A DNA stretch of 64,000 nucleotides from Fusobacterium ulcerans ATCC 49185 (GCF_900683735.1 NZ_LR215979.1:2542001-2606000); one strand, 5' to 3'; numbered from the stretch's first letter, positions 35,952-45,535 are shown. Notes: generated from the sequence alone by a model not told the origin. Program-made: numbers and translations.

Positions 35952-36665
35952 TTATTTTTCCTCAGTTTTTTCAACATTTTCTTCTTCTTTTTTTTCTGGA
36001 TCAGTTTCAGGCTGTTTAGGAATAGGATTTCCAAACATCCATTCAATTTGTCTTCTTATTCCTGTAAGATCAAATATTCTATCTCCAACAGTTATTCTAT
36101 CATTTTCTGGTATAGCAATATGCCCTTCTTCTAATGGAATATTTTTATCAAGACTTATTTGAATTTTTACAGGCTCTGCATCTTCAACTGGCTTAAATTC
36201 TGTCTTAACAGTTTTTATTACTCCTTCAGCTGCTAATATATGAGCTATCTCTTCATCAGAAAATCTTCTTTGAGGTGGATAATCAGCTATAAATAAGTCT
36301 GCTGTCTGAATAAATTTCACTTTATCCTCTGCTATTTTTTCAAATATATCTATTGTATATTTTCCTCTTTCAGTTATCAAGAATTTTTCTAAATCAAGTA
36401 TCTTTTTCCCTACTCCAAATGGATCTAAATATACCCCAAATTCTCCTTTTGTAATTAGTGTATCATCAGGTGCATTTAATCTTACTTCAAACATTGTTGG
36501 TCTTTCTAAATCAGAAAAAGTCAAAACCACTGACAAATTTGCCATTGGAAATGGAAATATAGGTTGAATTAAGTTATCAAAAGCACCAAATATATCAACC
36601 ATTCCTGATACTTGTGGATTTACCTGTGCTTTGTATGCTGTTACAATACTTTTCAATTTCGCCAT
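35952..36665 (-). CDS. Conserved protein of unknown function next to rplM
   Basis: I do not recognise this 237-residue protein with certainty. It has no signal peptide or membrane segment. The N-terminal half (about 1-130) looks like a compact alpha/beta domain with IFGAFDNLIQPIFPFPMANL and FEVRLNAPDDTLI. A middle part contains ISLDKNIPLEEGHIAIPEND, and the last 25 residues are a charged low-complexity tail rich in Glu and Lys. The N-terminal pattern recalls small uncharacterised proteins such as the DUF6941 type, but I hold this loosely. It lies upstream of the rplM promoter on the same strand, separated by about 120 bp, and is probably a separate unit. Confidence 0.6.
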   Translation of the reverse strand: MAKLKSIVTAYKAQVNPQVSGMVDIFGAFDNLIQPIFPFPMANLSVVLTFSDLERPTMFEVRLNAPDDTLITKGEFGVYLDPFGVGKKILDLEKFLITERGKYTIDIFEKIAEDKVKFIQTADLFIADYPPQRRFSDEEIAHILAAEGVIKTVKTEFKPVEDAEPVKIQISLDKNIPLEEGHIAIPENDRITVGDRIFDLTGIRRQIEWMFGNPIPKQPETDPEKKEEENVEKTEEK

Positions 36666-36776
36666 TACTCTTACCCCTTTTTTTGTTTTTTATTTTACAC
36701 TTAGCTTTAATATACCATATTTTTATTTATTTTGTAAATAGTTACAACCATATTTTAAAATATTACTGAAATAAAA

Positions 36777-36843
36777 AATGAGAATAACCATTAAGCTAAA
36801 CTATATCATTAAAATTTAGTCCTGCTTTTTGATTACTCTCATT
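36777..36843 (-). terminator. Hairpin after the flavin reductase gene
   Basis: On the minus strand AATGAGAGTAA pairs with TTATTCTCATT (one G-T pair) and encloses a CTAAA/TTTAG inner stem. A T-rich run follows. Confidence 0.6.
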
Positions 36844-36855
36844 CAATTTTATTTT

Positions 36856-38598
36856 TTATTTTTCTTTAGCTGCATTTTCTCCAGCTATTCTACCAAATAC
36901 AGTTATATCTGTTAAAGCATTTCCTCCAAGTCTATTAGTACCATGAATTCCACCAGTAACTTCTCCAGCTGCATACAATCCAGGAATTGGATTCCCTTTA
37001 GTATTTATTACCTGAGCTTTCTCATTGATTTCTACTCCACCCATAGTATGGTGTACAGTAGGAATACGTGGTCCTGCATAGTAAGGTGCTTTATCAAATT
37101 TTATACCAAAAAGTTTTCTTCCAAATGGATCTTTTTTAGCATCTACACTTTTATTATAGTCTGCAATAGTCTTTTTAAGAGTATCAGCAGGAACTCCTAT
37201 TTTTTCAGCAAGTTCATCTAGTGTATCTGCTTTTACAGCTCTTCCAGCTTTTATTAAATCTCCAATAGGTTCATTAAAGTTATTTTTAGTTTCTAATGTA
37301 GGATAAACTTTTGAATCTACTATTACCCACATATATGCATCTTTTTGCTTGAAAAGAGCATTTGTCATAACATCTCTTCTCTCATCTTCTGCCACAAAAC
37401 GTCTTCCATCTTTATTTACAAATATTCTATCTTCAACAGTAGTTTCAATATTTCCACTTAAACTTCCAGTTACAGGATCTCCCATAGGCAGAAGCTGAAT
37501 ATCTTCCATTCCTATCAATTTAGCTCCTATTTTTTCAGCCATTTTTATCCCTGCTCCATCTCCACCTGGATGATTAGTAGTAAGAATATTTTCTGTTAAA
37601 TTAGAATTGAATTTCTGTCTATACTCAACATCTCCTGCAAATCCACCAGTAGCAAGAATTACAGCTTTTTTAGCATTGAATACAATTTTATTTTTTGCAT
37701 CTTCAGCTTTTACTCCAGCTACTTTTCCATCTTTCACAATAAAATCTTTTGCTTCTGTTTCATAGAAAATCATTATTCCATTTTTTTCAGCAAAATCTTT
37801 GTGTGCAAGAATCATTCCAGTTCCTACTGGTGTAGTTGGCTTATGACTTCTTGGATAAAGAGCACCCAATACTGTAAATACTTCATCTTTGAAAGTCATT
37901 CCTAAACTTTCTAACCACTCTAATGCTGGATAAGCATTTTCAACAAGTATTCTTATCAGTTTTGGATTTCCTTTCTTATCTCCACCTTCATATGTATGTT
38001 GATAATGAAGTTCTATTGAATCTTCTATTCCTTGAGGTACCTGTCTTTTAGGGTCAACAGCATTATATGCTCCCCCTGCTAATACAGTATTTCCTCCTAA
38101 TCTAGGCATTTTTTCTATAAGAATAACACTTGCTCCATTTTGTTTGGCTGAAGTAGCAGCTGCAAGACCTGCGCCTCCACCTCCAATAACTACAACATCT
38201 GCAATATATTCTTTATTTCCTTTTTTTATCTCTGGAGCTGGAACTCTTTTTCTAAGCTCTCTTACATCTCCTCCTGCTTCTTTAACTGCATTAGTTATTG
38301 CAGTGAGAACCCCTCTGCTGCTCACTGTTGCTCCTGCTACTGTATCTATACCAAGACTTTGTTTTTCAAGTACCATTGCTGGTATTCTTTCAATTGCTAA
38401 ACTTGATATAAATGGTGTTTCTTTATTAGGAAGAACTTTTATATTTTCTATCCTTTCTTTTGATACAGTTACTTCTACCTCTATTTTTCCTCCATAACCA
38501 ACAGCTTCACCTTTATAGCTTCCTGGCTCATAAGAAAATGAAAAGGCAGAAAGAAACATCATAAATGTAACTAATAAAATACTTCTTATCTTTCCCAT
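36856..38598 (-). CDS. Exported FMN/FAD-dependent reductase (fumarate/urocanate reductase-like)
   Basis: The protein of about 580 residues has a signal peptide (KIRSILLVTFMMFLSAFSFS), then an FMN-binding domain (about 30-115) with a GATVSS flavinylation-like motif at 89-94, then a flavocytochrome-c-type FAD domain starting VVVIGGGGAGLAAATSAKQN. The C-terminal part keeps HTMGGVEIN and the GLYAAGEVTGGIHGTNRLGG active-site region. There is no CxxCH heme motif, so electrons probably enter through the bound FMN. Relatives reduce fumarate, urocanate, methacrylate or cinnamate-like acids in the periplasm as terminal acceptors. ATG 38598 follows AGGAGGG. It lies 86 bp after phoR on the same strand; no functional link to phosphate is clear. 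Confidence 0.88.
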   Translation of the reverse strand: MGKIRSILLVTFMMFLSAFSFSYEPGSYKGEAVGYGGKIEVEVTVSKERIENIKVLPNKETPFISSLAIERIPAMVLEKQSLGIDTVAGATVSSRGVLTAITNAVKEAGGDVRELRKRVPAPEIKKGNKEYIADVVVIGGGGAGLAAATSAKQNGASVILIEKMPRLGGNTVLAGGAYNAVDPKRQVPQGIEDSIELHYQHTYEGGDKKGNPKLIRILVENAYPALEWLESLGMTFKDEVFTVLGALYPRSHKPTTPVGTGMILAHKDFAEKNGIMIFYETEAKDFIVKDGKVAGVKAEDAKNKIVFNAKKAVILATGGFAGDVEYRQKFNSNLTENILTTNHPGGDGAGIKMAEKIGAKLIGMEDIQLLPMGDPVTGSLSGNIETTVEDRIFVNKDGRRFVAEDERRDVMTNALFKQKDAYMWVIVDSKVYPTLETKNNFNEPIGDLIKAGRAVKADTLDELAEKIGVPADTLKKTIADYNKSVDAKKDPFGRKLFGIKFDKAPYYAGPRIPTVHHTMGGVEINEKAQVINTKGNPIPGLYAAGEVTGGIHGTNRLGGNALTDITVFGRIAGENAAKEK

Positions 38599-38684
38599 AT
38601 TCCCTCCTGATATTTTAATATACTCTTCTAATATTATATTAGGTTTAAAATATTTGGTCAAGGATTATTATTGCCCCTCTTTCA

Positions 38685-40409
38685 TTATTTGGAAATGTAA
38701 AATTCAAATGTTGTTCCTTTTCCTTCCTCTGAAATAACAGCTATCTTTCCACCATATTTCTCTATAAGGCTTTTTACAATTGCAAGTCCTAATCCTGTTC
38801 CACCAAGATTACTTGTTCTTGCTCTATCCACTCTATAAAATCTTTCAAAAACTTTGTACTGTTCATCAGCTGGTATACCTATTCCATTATCTGAAACTGA
38901 AAAATTATATCTTTCCTGTTCCTCTGTTATTTTTACTTTTATCTCAGGCCTTTCTGATTTATTATATATAATTCCATTTTCAATAAGATTTTTCAATATC
39001 ATTGTTATTTTATCAAAATCAACCCTGATATAATTATTTTCATCTGATACTTCTATTTGATACTTAATTGAAGCATTTTTATTTTTAAGGAGCATTTCCA
39101 TAGTTGATTGAATATTACTTTTTATTTTTTCAATACTTACTTGTGTTACATTTAGTATATTAGAATTTTCTATTTTTGATATATTCAAAAAATCCAGAAC
39201 TATATTTTCCAGTTTTTCCACATTATTTTTTATTACATTTAAAAACTTTTCTCTCATAGGATCAGGAGCATCTTCAAGAGCTATCAAATACCCTTTTATA
39301 TTAGTGAGAGGTGTTTTCAACTCATGACTTACATTACTGATAAAATTCTTCTGTACTTCAACCGCTTTTCTTGTGCTTGTGATATCTTTTATAGTAATAA
39401 GCACCTGATTGCTGAATTCCAGCTGTTTCAATGTAACAATAAAATATCTTTTTAATCCCTGTACATAGATTTCTTCCTTTACATTTGTTTTTTCATTGAC
39501 ACCTTTTTTTATTATATCAATTATTTCTATGTATTTAATACATTCCAAATACTTTTCTCTAGTTGAATCTACAAGATAACTAAGTACATTATTTTTTACA
39601 ACAAACTTTCCTTCATTGTTTAGTAATCCGATAAAAATATCAACTGATGATACTACTAAAGAAAGTGTTTTTCTTTCTCTCTCGAGCCTTTCAATATTTT
39701 TCAGATTTCTTCCCTGCCATTCTTTTAAAATATCCCAAAATTCAAAAAACCATTTTTCCTCTTTAAGATAATTTATTTTCTCCTTTTCTCCAACTTCAAG
39801 AAATCTTTTCATTTTTTTAATTTTATTATAGAAATCTCTTTTGATATAGTTTTTATAGAAAAAATGAATAGCAAAATTCAGGGCAAGAAAAAACATTATC
39901 TGAACTAATAAAAATTCTCTTATCTGCCTGATTTCCTTTGAGTAATCACTAGAAGTTCTTATTATATATTTTTCTCCAAAATCATTTGTAAAACTTGTTG
40001 TATAATAAGCAAGCTGATATCCAAAAGTTTTGCTTTTTCTGATAGCAAATCCTTCTTCTCCATTGATAGCTTCCTGTACTTCTTCTCTCTTTAAATGATT
40101 ATCCATATGTTCTTCTCTATCTACATTTTTAGAATCAAATACAACGTTGCCATTATAATCTATCAATGTAAATCTAAGATCGCTTTCTGAAAATACATCT
40201 TTGTATTTATCATGTCTATAATCTTCTGCCAGCCTCTTGATTAAAATATTATCCTGTTTCAAATTCTGTTTTACCCTTTGTTGATAAAGATTTGAAAGAA
40301 TAGTTGAATTAAGGCTGATAAATATCCCTTCTATAATCAATATCATTATCAAAGTGATTATTTCTTTTCTTCTAATTTGTATCCCACTCCTTTCACAGTC
40401 TTTATACAT
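38685..40409 (-). CDS. phoR: Phosphate regulon sensor histidine kinase PhoR
   Basis: The protein of up to 574 residues has two membrane helices (about 17-36 and 165-186) flanking an extracytoplasmic sensor domain with TLIDYNGNVVFDS and MDNHLKREEV, as in the PhoR family. A PAS-like region follows, then the HisKA motif FISNVSHELKTPL with H362. The ATPase core has the N-box NLIENGIIYNK, the G1-box DNGIGIP and GTGLGLAIVKSLIEKYGGK. It phosphorylates PhoB when phosphate is low. The start is unclear: ATG 40409 overlaps phoB by 52 bp and has a weak ribosome site, while ATG 40346 would begin almost inside the first membrane helix. The gene is coupled to phoB and near pst genes. Confidence 0.92.
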   Translation of the reverse strand: MYKDCERSGIQIRRKEIITLIMILIIEGIFISLNSTILSNLYQQRVKQNLKQDNILIKRLAEDYRHDKYKDVFSESDLRFTLIDYNGNVVFDSKNVDREEHMDNHLKREEVQEAINGEEGFAIRKSKTFGYQLAYYTTSFTNDFGEKYIIRTSSDYSKEIRQIREFLLVQIMFFLALNFAIHFFYKNYIKRDFYNKIKKMKRFLEVGEKEKINYLKEEKWFFEFWDILKEWQGRNLKNIERLERERKTLSLVVSSVDIFIGLLNNEGKFVVKNNVLSYLVDSTREKYLECIKYIEIIDIIKKGVNEKTNVKEEIYVQGLKRYFIVTLKQLEFSNQVLITIKDITSTRKAVEVQKNFISNVSHELKTPLTNIKGYLIALEDAPDPMREKFLNVIKNNVEKLENIVLDFLNISKIENSNILNVTQVSIEKIKSNIQSTMEMLLKNKNASIKYQIEVSDENNYIRVDFDKITMILKNLIENGIIYNKSERPEIKVKITEEQERYNFSVSDNGIGIPADEQYKVFERFYRVDRARTSNLGGTGLGLAIVKSLIEKYGGKIAVISEEGKGTTFEFYISK

Positions 40410-41038
40410 CCAGATAATTCAGGAATCTTATCCCTCAGCTTTGATATGTACACATCTACAGTTCTGTCTCCTGTGTAATAGTTACTATTCCAAACCTTGT
40501 CTAATATTCTCTCTCTTGTAATAACCAAATCCCTGTTTTTAATAAGCAGAAGCAATAAATCATACTCTTTTTTTGAAAGCTCTACCTCTTCTCCATTGGC
40601 TGTTACCATATGTCTGCTTTCATCAACTTCTATATCCTTAAATCTATATTTCTCATTTTTAATCTCTCTGTCTGTTATTTTAAGAAATTTTTTTATTCTT
40701 AAAACAAGTTCTCTAGGATCAAAAGGTTTTTTCATATAGTCATCTGCTCCTATTTCCAGTCCATCTAATACATCTTCTATCTCTGTTTTAGCAGTGAGCA
40801 TTATTATTACTGGCTCTCCATATTCAGAAGATATATCTCTTACTATCTTTGTAAAGTTCTTTCCATCTAAATTTGGCAGCATCAAATCCAGAATAACTAA
40901 ATCATTTTTATTTTCTTTTAAAAGTTTTAATCCCTCTAATCCATCAGAGGCTCTATCTACTTCATATCCTTCTTTTGTTAAAAAATATGTTATCAATTCC
41001 TGTATCTCTTTGTCGTCTTCTACAACCAGAATTCTCAT
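40358..41038 (-). CDS. phoB: Phosphate regulon response regulator PhoB (PhoP type)
   Basis: The 226-residue OmpR-family protein has a receiver domain with the acidic pair EDD at 7-9, the phosphorylated D51 in VILDLMLP and K104 region KKPFDPREL. A winged-helix DNA-binding domain (about 130-225) has DRTVDVYISKLRDKI and GVGYKLE. With PhoR it activates phosphate uptake genes. The pstS/pstC divergent region next to it carries TTNACA-like repeats with 11-bp period on both sides, the expected binding sites for PhoB/PhoP. Its identity is inferred from the neighbouring phoR-pst genes as well as from sequence. Confidence 0.93.
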   Translation of the reverse strand: MRILVVEDDKEIQELITYFLTKEGYEVDRASDGLEGLKLLKENKNDLVILDLMLPNLDGKNFTKIVRDISSEYGEPVIIMLTAKTEIEDVLDGLEIGADDYMKKPFDPRELVLRIKKFLKITDREIKNEKYRFKDIEVDESRHMVTANGEEVELSKKEYDLLLLLIKNRDLVITRERILDKVWNSNYYTGDRTVDVYISKLRDKIPELSGCIKTVKGVGYKLEEKK

Positions 41039-41084
41039 CTGAGTCCCCCTGTTTTATTTTTTATTTCTCTATTTAATTATATCA

Positions 41085-41121
41085 TAAAAAAGCCCACTTA
41101 AAAATCTCCTTTAAGTGAGCT
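41085..41121 (-). terminator. Terminator after pstS
   Basis: On the minus strand AGCTCACTTAAA pairs with TTTAAGTGGGCT and is followed by TTTTTT. Some read-through into phoB-phoR is possible because they are on the same strand 47 bp further on. Confidence 0.88.
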
Positions 41122-41150
41122 TTGATAATAATCTCATTTTTCAGTCAATG

Positions 41151-42002
41151 CTATTTTACAGGTACAAATCCTTCATTTTTGATTATTTCTTGTCCTTTTG
41201 GAGATACTGCATAATCAACTAAATCTTTAACAACACCTTCTCTGGCATTATCAGCATACCAGAAAACTTCTCTAGCTATTGGATATGATTTATTTAATAC
41301 ATTCTCAGGAGTAGCTGCTATACCATCTACTGTTACAGCTTCTACTGATGAATCCATATATCCCATACCAATATATCCAATGGCATATTTATTTGCTTTT
41401 ATTTCCTGTTTTATAGCCTCATTAGATGGCATATATAGAGTTTTAGCACCATATTCTTGAGTTCCTTTAGAATTTCCTTCTCTGATTATGTGTTCTTTAA
41501 AGAATTCATGTGTTCCTGATGAAGAATCTCTTGATAAAACAACTATTTCTGCATCATCTCCACCTAATTCCTTCCAGTTAGTAATTTCTCCTCTGAATAC
41601 TTTACCTAGAGTTTTATCATCAATATCTTTTATTGGATTAGATTTATTAGCTATTATTGTAATTCCATCAAATCCAACTACAATTTCATCTACATTTATT
41701 CCTTTAGCTTTAGCTTGTTCAATTTCTTTAGCTTTAATATTTCTTGATGCCATTGCTATATCAGTAGTTTTGTTTATCAAGGCTGATATTCCCACTCCTG
41801 ATCCTCCACCAGTTACTGCTATTCTTGCCCCTTTGTTTTCACTCATAAATTTTTCTGCTATAGCCTGAGAAGCATTTAATATAGTATCAGACCCTTTTAC
41901 TTGTACAACGCTTGATCTTGCTTCAACCTTTTGTCCTAATCCTATACCTCCCATAACTATTAAAGCTGCTATTAATCCTTTTTTTAAAAAACTTTTTTTC
42001 AT
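41151..42002 (-). CDS. pstS: Phosphate ABC transporter substrate-binding protein PstS
   Basis: The 283-residue protein has a signal peptide ending near KVEA and no lipobox Cys, so it is a free periplasmic protein as in Gram-negative bacteria. The mature part starts with VQVKGSDTI and has TGGGSGVGISAL and LSRDSSSGTHEFF, the phosphate-contact loops of PstS. It hands phosphate to PstCAB. It is divergent from pstC, unlike the usual pstS-first operon, and has its own Pho-box array and terminator. This lets it be made in excess over the membrane parts. Confidence 0.97.
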   Translation of the reverse strand: MKKSFLKKGLIAALIVMGGIGLGQKVEARSSVVQVKGSDTILNASQAIAEKFMSENKGARIAVTGGGSGVGISALINKTTDIAMASRNIKAKEIEQAKAKGINVDEIVVGFDGITIIANKSNPIKDIDDKTLGKVFRGEITNWKELGGDDAEIVVLSRDSSSGTHEFFKEHIIREGNSKGTQEYGAKTLYMPSNEAIKQEIKANKYAIGYIGMGYMDSSVEAVTVDGIAATPENVLNKSYPIAREVFWYADNAREGVVKDLVDYAVSPKGQEIIKNEGFVPVK

Positions 42003-42057
42003 AATCTTTACCTCCTTAATATATCTTAAATTAAATTTTCTTCATCTTTACAACATC

Positions 42058-42171
42058 ACTATATCTCTCTACTGTTAATCAATTATTAAATTACTGTAAA
42101 ATTAGCGTAAATTTTTTTTTACACCATTTTTACATTGGATTAATATCCATTTTACATAGTGGCTTTAAGAT
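42058..42171. promoter_or_regulatory. Mirror-image Pho-box arrays between pstS and pstC
   Basis: On the plus strand hexamers TTTACA, TTTACA, TTAATA and TTTACA begin at 42118, 42129, 42140 and 42151. On the minus strand TTTACG, TTTACA, TTAATA and TTAACA end at 42106, 42095, 42084 and 42073. All are exactly 11 bp apart, the spacing known for PhoP boxes. Each array is followed after 9 bp by a -10-like hexamer: TAAGAT at 42166 (plus) and TATAGT at 42058-42063 (minus). Confidence 0.85.
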
Positions 42172-42236
42172 TATTTTAAATGAACAATGTTAAATACATA
42201 AATGTATGTAAATTCTTTATTTATATAGGAGGTATT

Positions 42237-43112
42237 ATGTTTTCCATAAGAAAGGTCAAAGATTCAAGTATGAAACATGCTTTATTTGGTATTGGAGTTT
42301 CAAATATTGTAATCATATTCCTTATTTTTCTTTTCATATTTTTAAACGGAATAAAGTTTTTTAAACATTATCCTTTATCAGAGTTTCTCTTTGGTACAAG
42401 ATGGATATCACTTTCAGAATTTTATGGATTGCTTCCATTACTGGCAGGATCTTTCTGGGTAACACTTGTAGCATTACTGATTTCTATTCCAGTAGGTATC
42501 TCTACAGCAGTTTATATATCAGAATATGCCTCTCCTAAAGCAAGAAGTATATTGAAAGTTACCATTGAAACAATGTCAGCAATCCCATCAGTTGTTCTTG
42601 GTTTTATAGGCTTATATGTTCTTTCTGGACCTATAAAGAATCTTTTTAATCTAAACAGTGGACTGACAGCTCTAACAGGAGGAATAATGCTGGCATTTAT
42701 GGCAATTCCCACTATAGTAAGTATTGCAGATGATTCATTAAATGCACTTGATAAATCATATAAAGAAGCATCTCTTGCTCTTGGAGCAAATAAAATTGAA
42801 ACTATATTTAATATTCTTCTTCCAGCTGCTTTTCCTGGTATATTTGCTGGAATAATGTTAGGATTTGGAAGAATAATTGGGGAAACTCTCACAGTTTTAA
42901 TGATTACTGGAAATTCTCCAATACTTGCACTTTCTCCACTTTCTCCAGTAAGAACTCTTACAGCTACTATTGCAGCAGAAATGGGAGAAGTAGTTCAAGG
43001 AAGTACACATTACTATGCCTTATTTGCAATAGGTATCATCTTATTTCTTATAAGTTTCATTACTAACAGTGTTGCAGATAATTTTATACAAAAATCTAGA
43101 AAAATGAATTAA
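42237..43112 (+). CDS. pstC: Phosphate ABC transporter permease PstC
   Basis: The protein of about 291 residues has six membrane helices and a BPD_transp_1 domain with the EAA-type loop EASLALGANKIETIFNILLP. It forms the inner-membrane channel with PstA. The ATG at 42237 is supported by AGGAGG; the longer frame from 42180 would start almost at the promoter -10 region. It is the first gene of pstC-pstA-pstB-phoU and lies under the right-hand Pho-box array. Confidence 0.96.
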   Translation: MFSIRKVKDSSMKHALFGIGVSNIVIIFLIFLFIFLNGIKFFKHYPLSEFLFGTRWISLSEFYGLLPLLAGSFWVTLVALLISIPVGISTAVYISEYASPKARSILKVTIETMSAIPSVVLGFIGLYVLSGPIKNLFNLNSGLTALTGGIMLAFMAIPTIVSIADDSLNALDKSYKEASLALGANKIETIFNILLPAAFPGIFAGIMLGFGRIIGETLTVLMITGNSPILALSPLSPVRTLTATIAAEMGEVVQGSTHYYALFAIGIILFLISFITNSVADNFIQKSRKMN

Positions 43113-43129
43113 TAACAGAGGAGAAAATC

Positions 43130-43972
43130 ATGCTCATAATAAAAAAAAGAGGAGAAAAAATATTTGAAAATGTAATAAAAGCTATTGGAATAATTTCTAT
43201 ACTCCCTGTATTCTTAATCATTGGATACATTGTGTATAAAGGTCTTCCTGCTATTTCATGGGAATTTCTTACTGAAATGCCTAAAAATGGAATGAGAGAA
43301 GGTGGAATATTTCCTGCTATTATAGGTACAATCTATTTAACTATTGGTACTATCGTTGTATCTGTTCCCTTTGGAATATTTACTGGAATATATCTGGTAG
43401 AGTACGCAAAAGATAATCTTCTCACAAGAATAATAAATCTTACTATTATTAATCTTGCTGGAATACCTAGTATAATATATGGACTTTTCGGAATGGCTCT
43501 TTTCGTAATATTTCTAGGACTTGATGTTTCAATTATATCTGGTTCTCTTACCTTGGGAATCATGTGTCTTCCAGTAATTATTACTTCTACTAGAGAATCA
43601 TTACTGGCTATACCTAATCATTTGAGAGAAGCCTCTCTAGCCCTTGGTGCTACAAAATGGGAAACTATCACTAAAGTAGTTCTTCCTGCTGCACTTCCAG
43701 GAATTCTTACTGGAGTTATCTTAAGTATATCAAGAGCTGCTGGTGAAACAGCTCCTATAATGTTTACTGCAGTAGCATTTTATCTTCCATTCCTTCCAGA
43801 AACTCCTTGGGATCAGGTAATGGCTCTGCCTTATCACTTATATGTAATATCTACACAAGTTCCTAATATGCCAGCAAGTTATATGAACGGTACTCTTTTT
43901 GTTCTTGTGGCAATAACTATCAGCTTTAATTTAATTGGAGCTGTAATCAGACAAAGATTTAATAATAAATAA
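43130..43972 (+). CDS. pstA: Phosphate ABC transporter permease PstA
   Basis: The 280-residue membrane protein has the PstA start with a basic N-terminus, six helices and the coupling loop EASLALGATKWETITKVVLP. The PSIIYGLFGMALF segment is typical of PstA. It starts 17 bp after pstC behind AGAGGAG and pairs with PstC. Nothing is unusual in length or motifs. Confidence 0.96.
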   Translation: MLIIKKRGEKIFENVIKAIGIISILPVFLIIGYIVYKGLPAISWEFLTEMPKNGMREGGIFPAIIGTIYLTIGTIVVSVPFGIFTGIYLVEYAKDNLLTRIINLTIINLAGIPSIIYGLFGMALFVIFLGLDVSIISGSLTLGIMCLPVIITSTRESLLAIPNHLREASLALGATKWETITKVVLPAALPGILTGVILSISRAAGETAPIMFTAVAFYLPFLPETPWDQVMALPYHLYVISTQVPNMPASYMNGTLFVLVAITISFNLIGAVIRQRFNNK

Positions 43973-44010
43973 CTTTATGTAATTCATAAAACTAGGAGGA
44001 AAAATATAAT

Positions 44011-44775
44011 ATGAGTAATGAAGATATCAGAATACTGGTAAAAGATTTCAATTTCTATTATGGCAGTTTTCAGGCTCTGAAAAATATAAATATGGAAATC
44101 AAAAGAAATAAAGTAACTGCTCTTATAGGACCATCAGGATGTGGTAAGTCAACTTTTTTAAGATCAATAAACAGAATGAACGACCTTATCACTGGAACAA
44201 AATATGAAGGTGAAATACTATTTGATGGAAAAAATATTTTTGATAAAGACTATGATATAGTTGAACTTAGAAAAAAAATTGGAATGGTTTTTCAAAAACC
44301 AAATCCTTTCCCTAAAACAATATATGAAAATCTTGTATATGCTCCTAAACTTCATGGAGAAAAGGATAAAGATAAACTTGAAGAAATAGTTGAAAGTTCT
44401 TTAAAGTCTGTTGCCTTATGGAACGAGGTAAAGGATAAACTTCATCAGTCATCTCTTGGACTTTCTGGAGGACAGCAGCAGAGGTTATGTATAGCCAGGG
44501 CTATATCAGTAAGTCCTGAAATACTTTTGATGGATGAGCCTACATCAGCTCTCGACCCAATTTCAACAGCTAAAATAGAAGAGCTTATTAGACAGCTTGA
44601 AAAGCAATACAGCATAATTATTGTTACACACAATATGCAGCAGGCTTCCAGAATATCTGAGTATACAGGATTCTTTTATCAGGGAGTATTAGAAGAATTT
44701 GATAATACAGAAATAATATTTACAGCTCCAAATAATAAAAAAACAGAAGATTATATTACAGGAAAATTTGGATAA
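44011..44775 (+). CDS. pstB: Phosphate ABC transporter ATP-binding protein PstB
   Basis: The 254-residue ATPase has Walker [10 protein letters not shown] at 40-48, the ABC signature LSGGQQQR at 151-158, Walker B ILLMDEP at 171-177 with SALDP, and the switch His in [23 protein letters not shown] near the Q-loop is diagnostic for PstB. It drives phosphate import and takes part in PhoR signalling with PhoU. It is 38 bp after pstA and follows AGGAGG. Confidence 0.98.
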   Translation: MSNEDIRILVKDFNFYYGSFQALKNINMEIKRNKVTALIGPSGCGKSTFLRSINRMNDLITGTKYEGEILFDGKNIFDKDYDIVELRKKIGMVFQKPNPFPKTIYENLVYAPKLHGEKDKDKLEEIVESSLKSVALWNEVKDKLHQSSLGLSGGQQQRLCIARAISVSPEILLMDEPTSALDPISTAKIEELIRQLEKQYSIIIVTHNMQQASRISEYTGFFYQGVLEEFDNTEIIFTAPNNKKTEDYITGKFG

Positions 44776-44835
44776 GATATTTTCTGATTTCAAATTTACA
44801 TTTTCTTTATCACAAATCCAAACAGGAGGAATAAA

Positions 44836-45528
44836 ATGAAAAATCTGCAAGAAAGTCTTGAAGGACTTAACCAGCATTATTTAGAACTTTTAAAAAATCT
44901 CAATAGAGTATTAGATGTGAATATTGAGATGCTGTATAACCAAAAATTAGATTCTGCTCTATATGGTGAATGTGTAGTTGTAGAAGATGTTATAAATGCT
45001 TTTGAAGTAAAACTGAAAGAGGACTCTATTATATCAATAGCCAGATTCCAGCCAGCAGCAGGAAATTTAAGACTGCTTATTATGCTTATTAACAGTGCAC
45101 GTCTTTTAGAGAGAATGGGAGATCTTCTTAAAGCTAATTTTAAGATAATAAAAGATATTGAAAAAACTTCTCCTCAGATATCAAAATACCTGAAAGAAAC
45201 TCTTTACCCTATGGTATTAAAAATAAAAGCTATCTATGAAACTTATATTTCTGCTTTTATAAACAGTGATGAAAAAGCTCTCTATCTACTTCTTACACAA
45301 GATGAAGAGATAGATGAAATGGCTGAAAAAAATATGAAAACTCTTATTGATTTGATGAAAACATCTCCTGACAATGTTGAAGGAGGAACTTATTTAGTTC
45401 TTTTAAACAAAAAATATGAAAGATTCTCAGATCATGTTATGCATCTGGCTGTTGACCTAGTATATATTTTAAAAGGAGAAAACCTCAGAAAGCTGGAACT
45501 TCTAGAAGAAAAGAAAATAAAAAAATAA
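44836..45528 (+). CDS. phoU: Phosphate signalling protein PhoU
   Basis: The 230-residue all-helical protein has two PhoU repeats of three helices. The repeats carry metal-binding acidic clusters in the region ISIARFQPAAGNLRLL, NSARLLERMGDLLK and, in the second half, KKYERFSDHVMHLA. It links PstB activity to PhoR kinase state and lowers the Pho response when phosphate is enough. It closes the pst operon, 60 bp after pstB. No terminator lies directly behind it; the first is at 45788. Confidence 0.95.
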   Translation: MKNLQESLEGLNQHYLELLKNLNRVLDVNIEMLYNQKLDSALYGECVVVEDVINAFEVKLKEDSIISIARFQPAAGNLRLLIMLINSARLLERMGDLLKANFKIIKDIEKTSPQISKYLKETLYPMVLKIKAIYETYISAFINSDEKALYLLLTQDEEIDEMAEKNMKTLIDLMKTSPDNVEGGTYLVLLNKKYERFSDHVMHLAVDLVYILKGENLRKLELLEEKKIKK

Positions 45529-45535
45529 AAAATTA

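Noticed and set aside
38144-38497. Plus-strand open frame (117 codons) opposite the flavin reductase
   Set aside because: It is antisense to the signal-peptide, FMN and FAD regions of a well-supported gene and has no start signals of its own.
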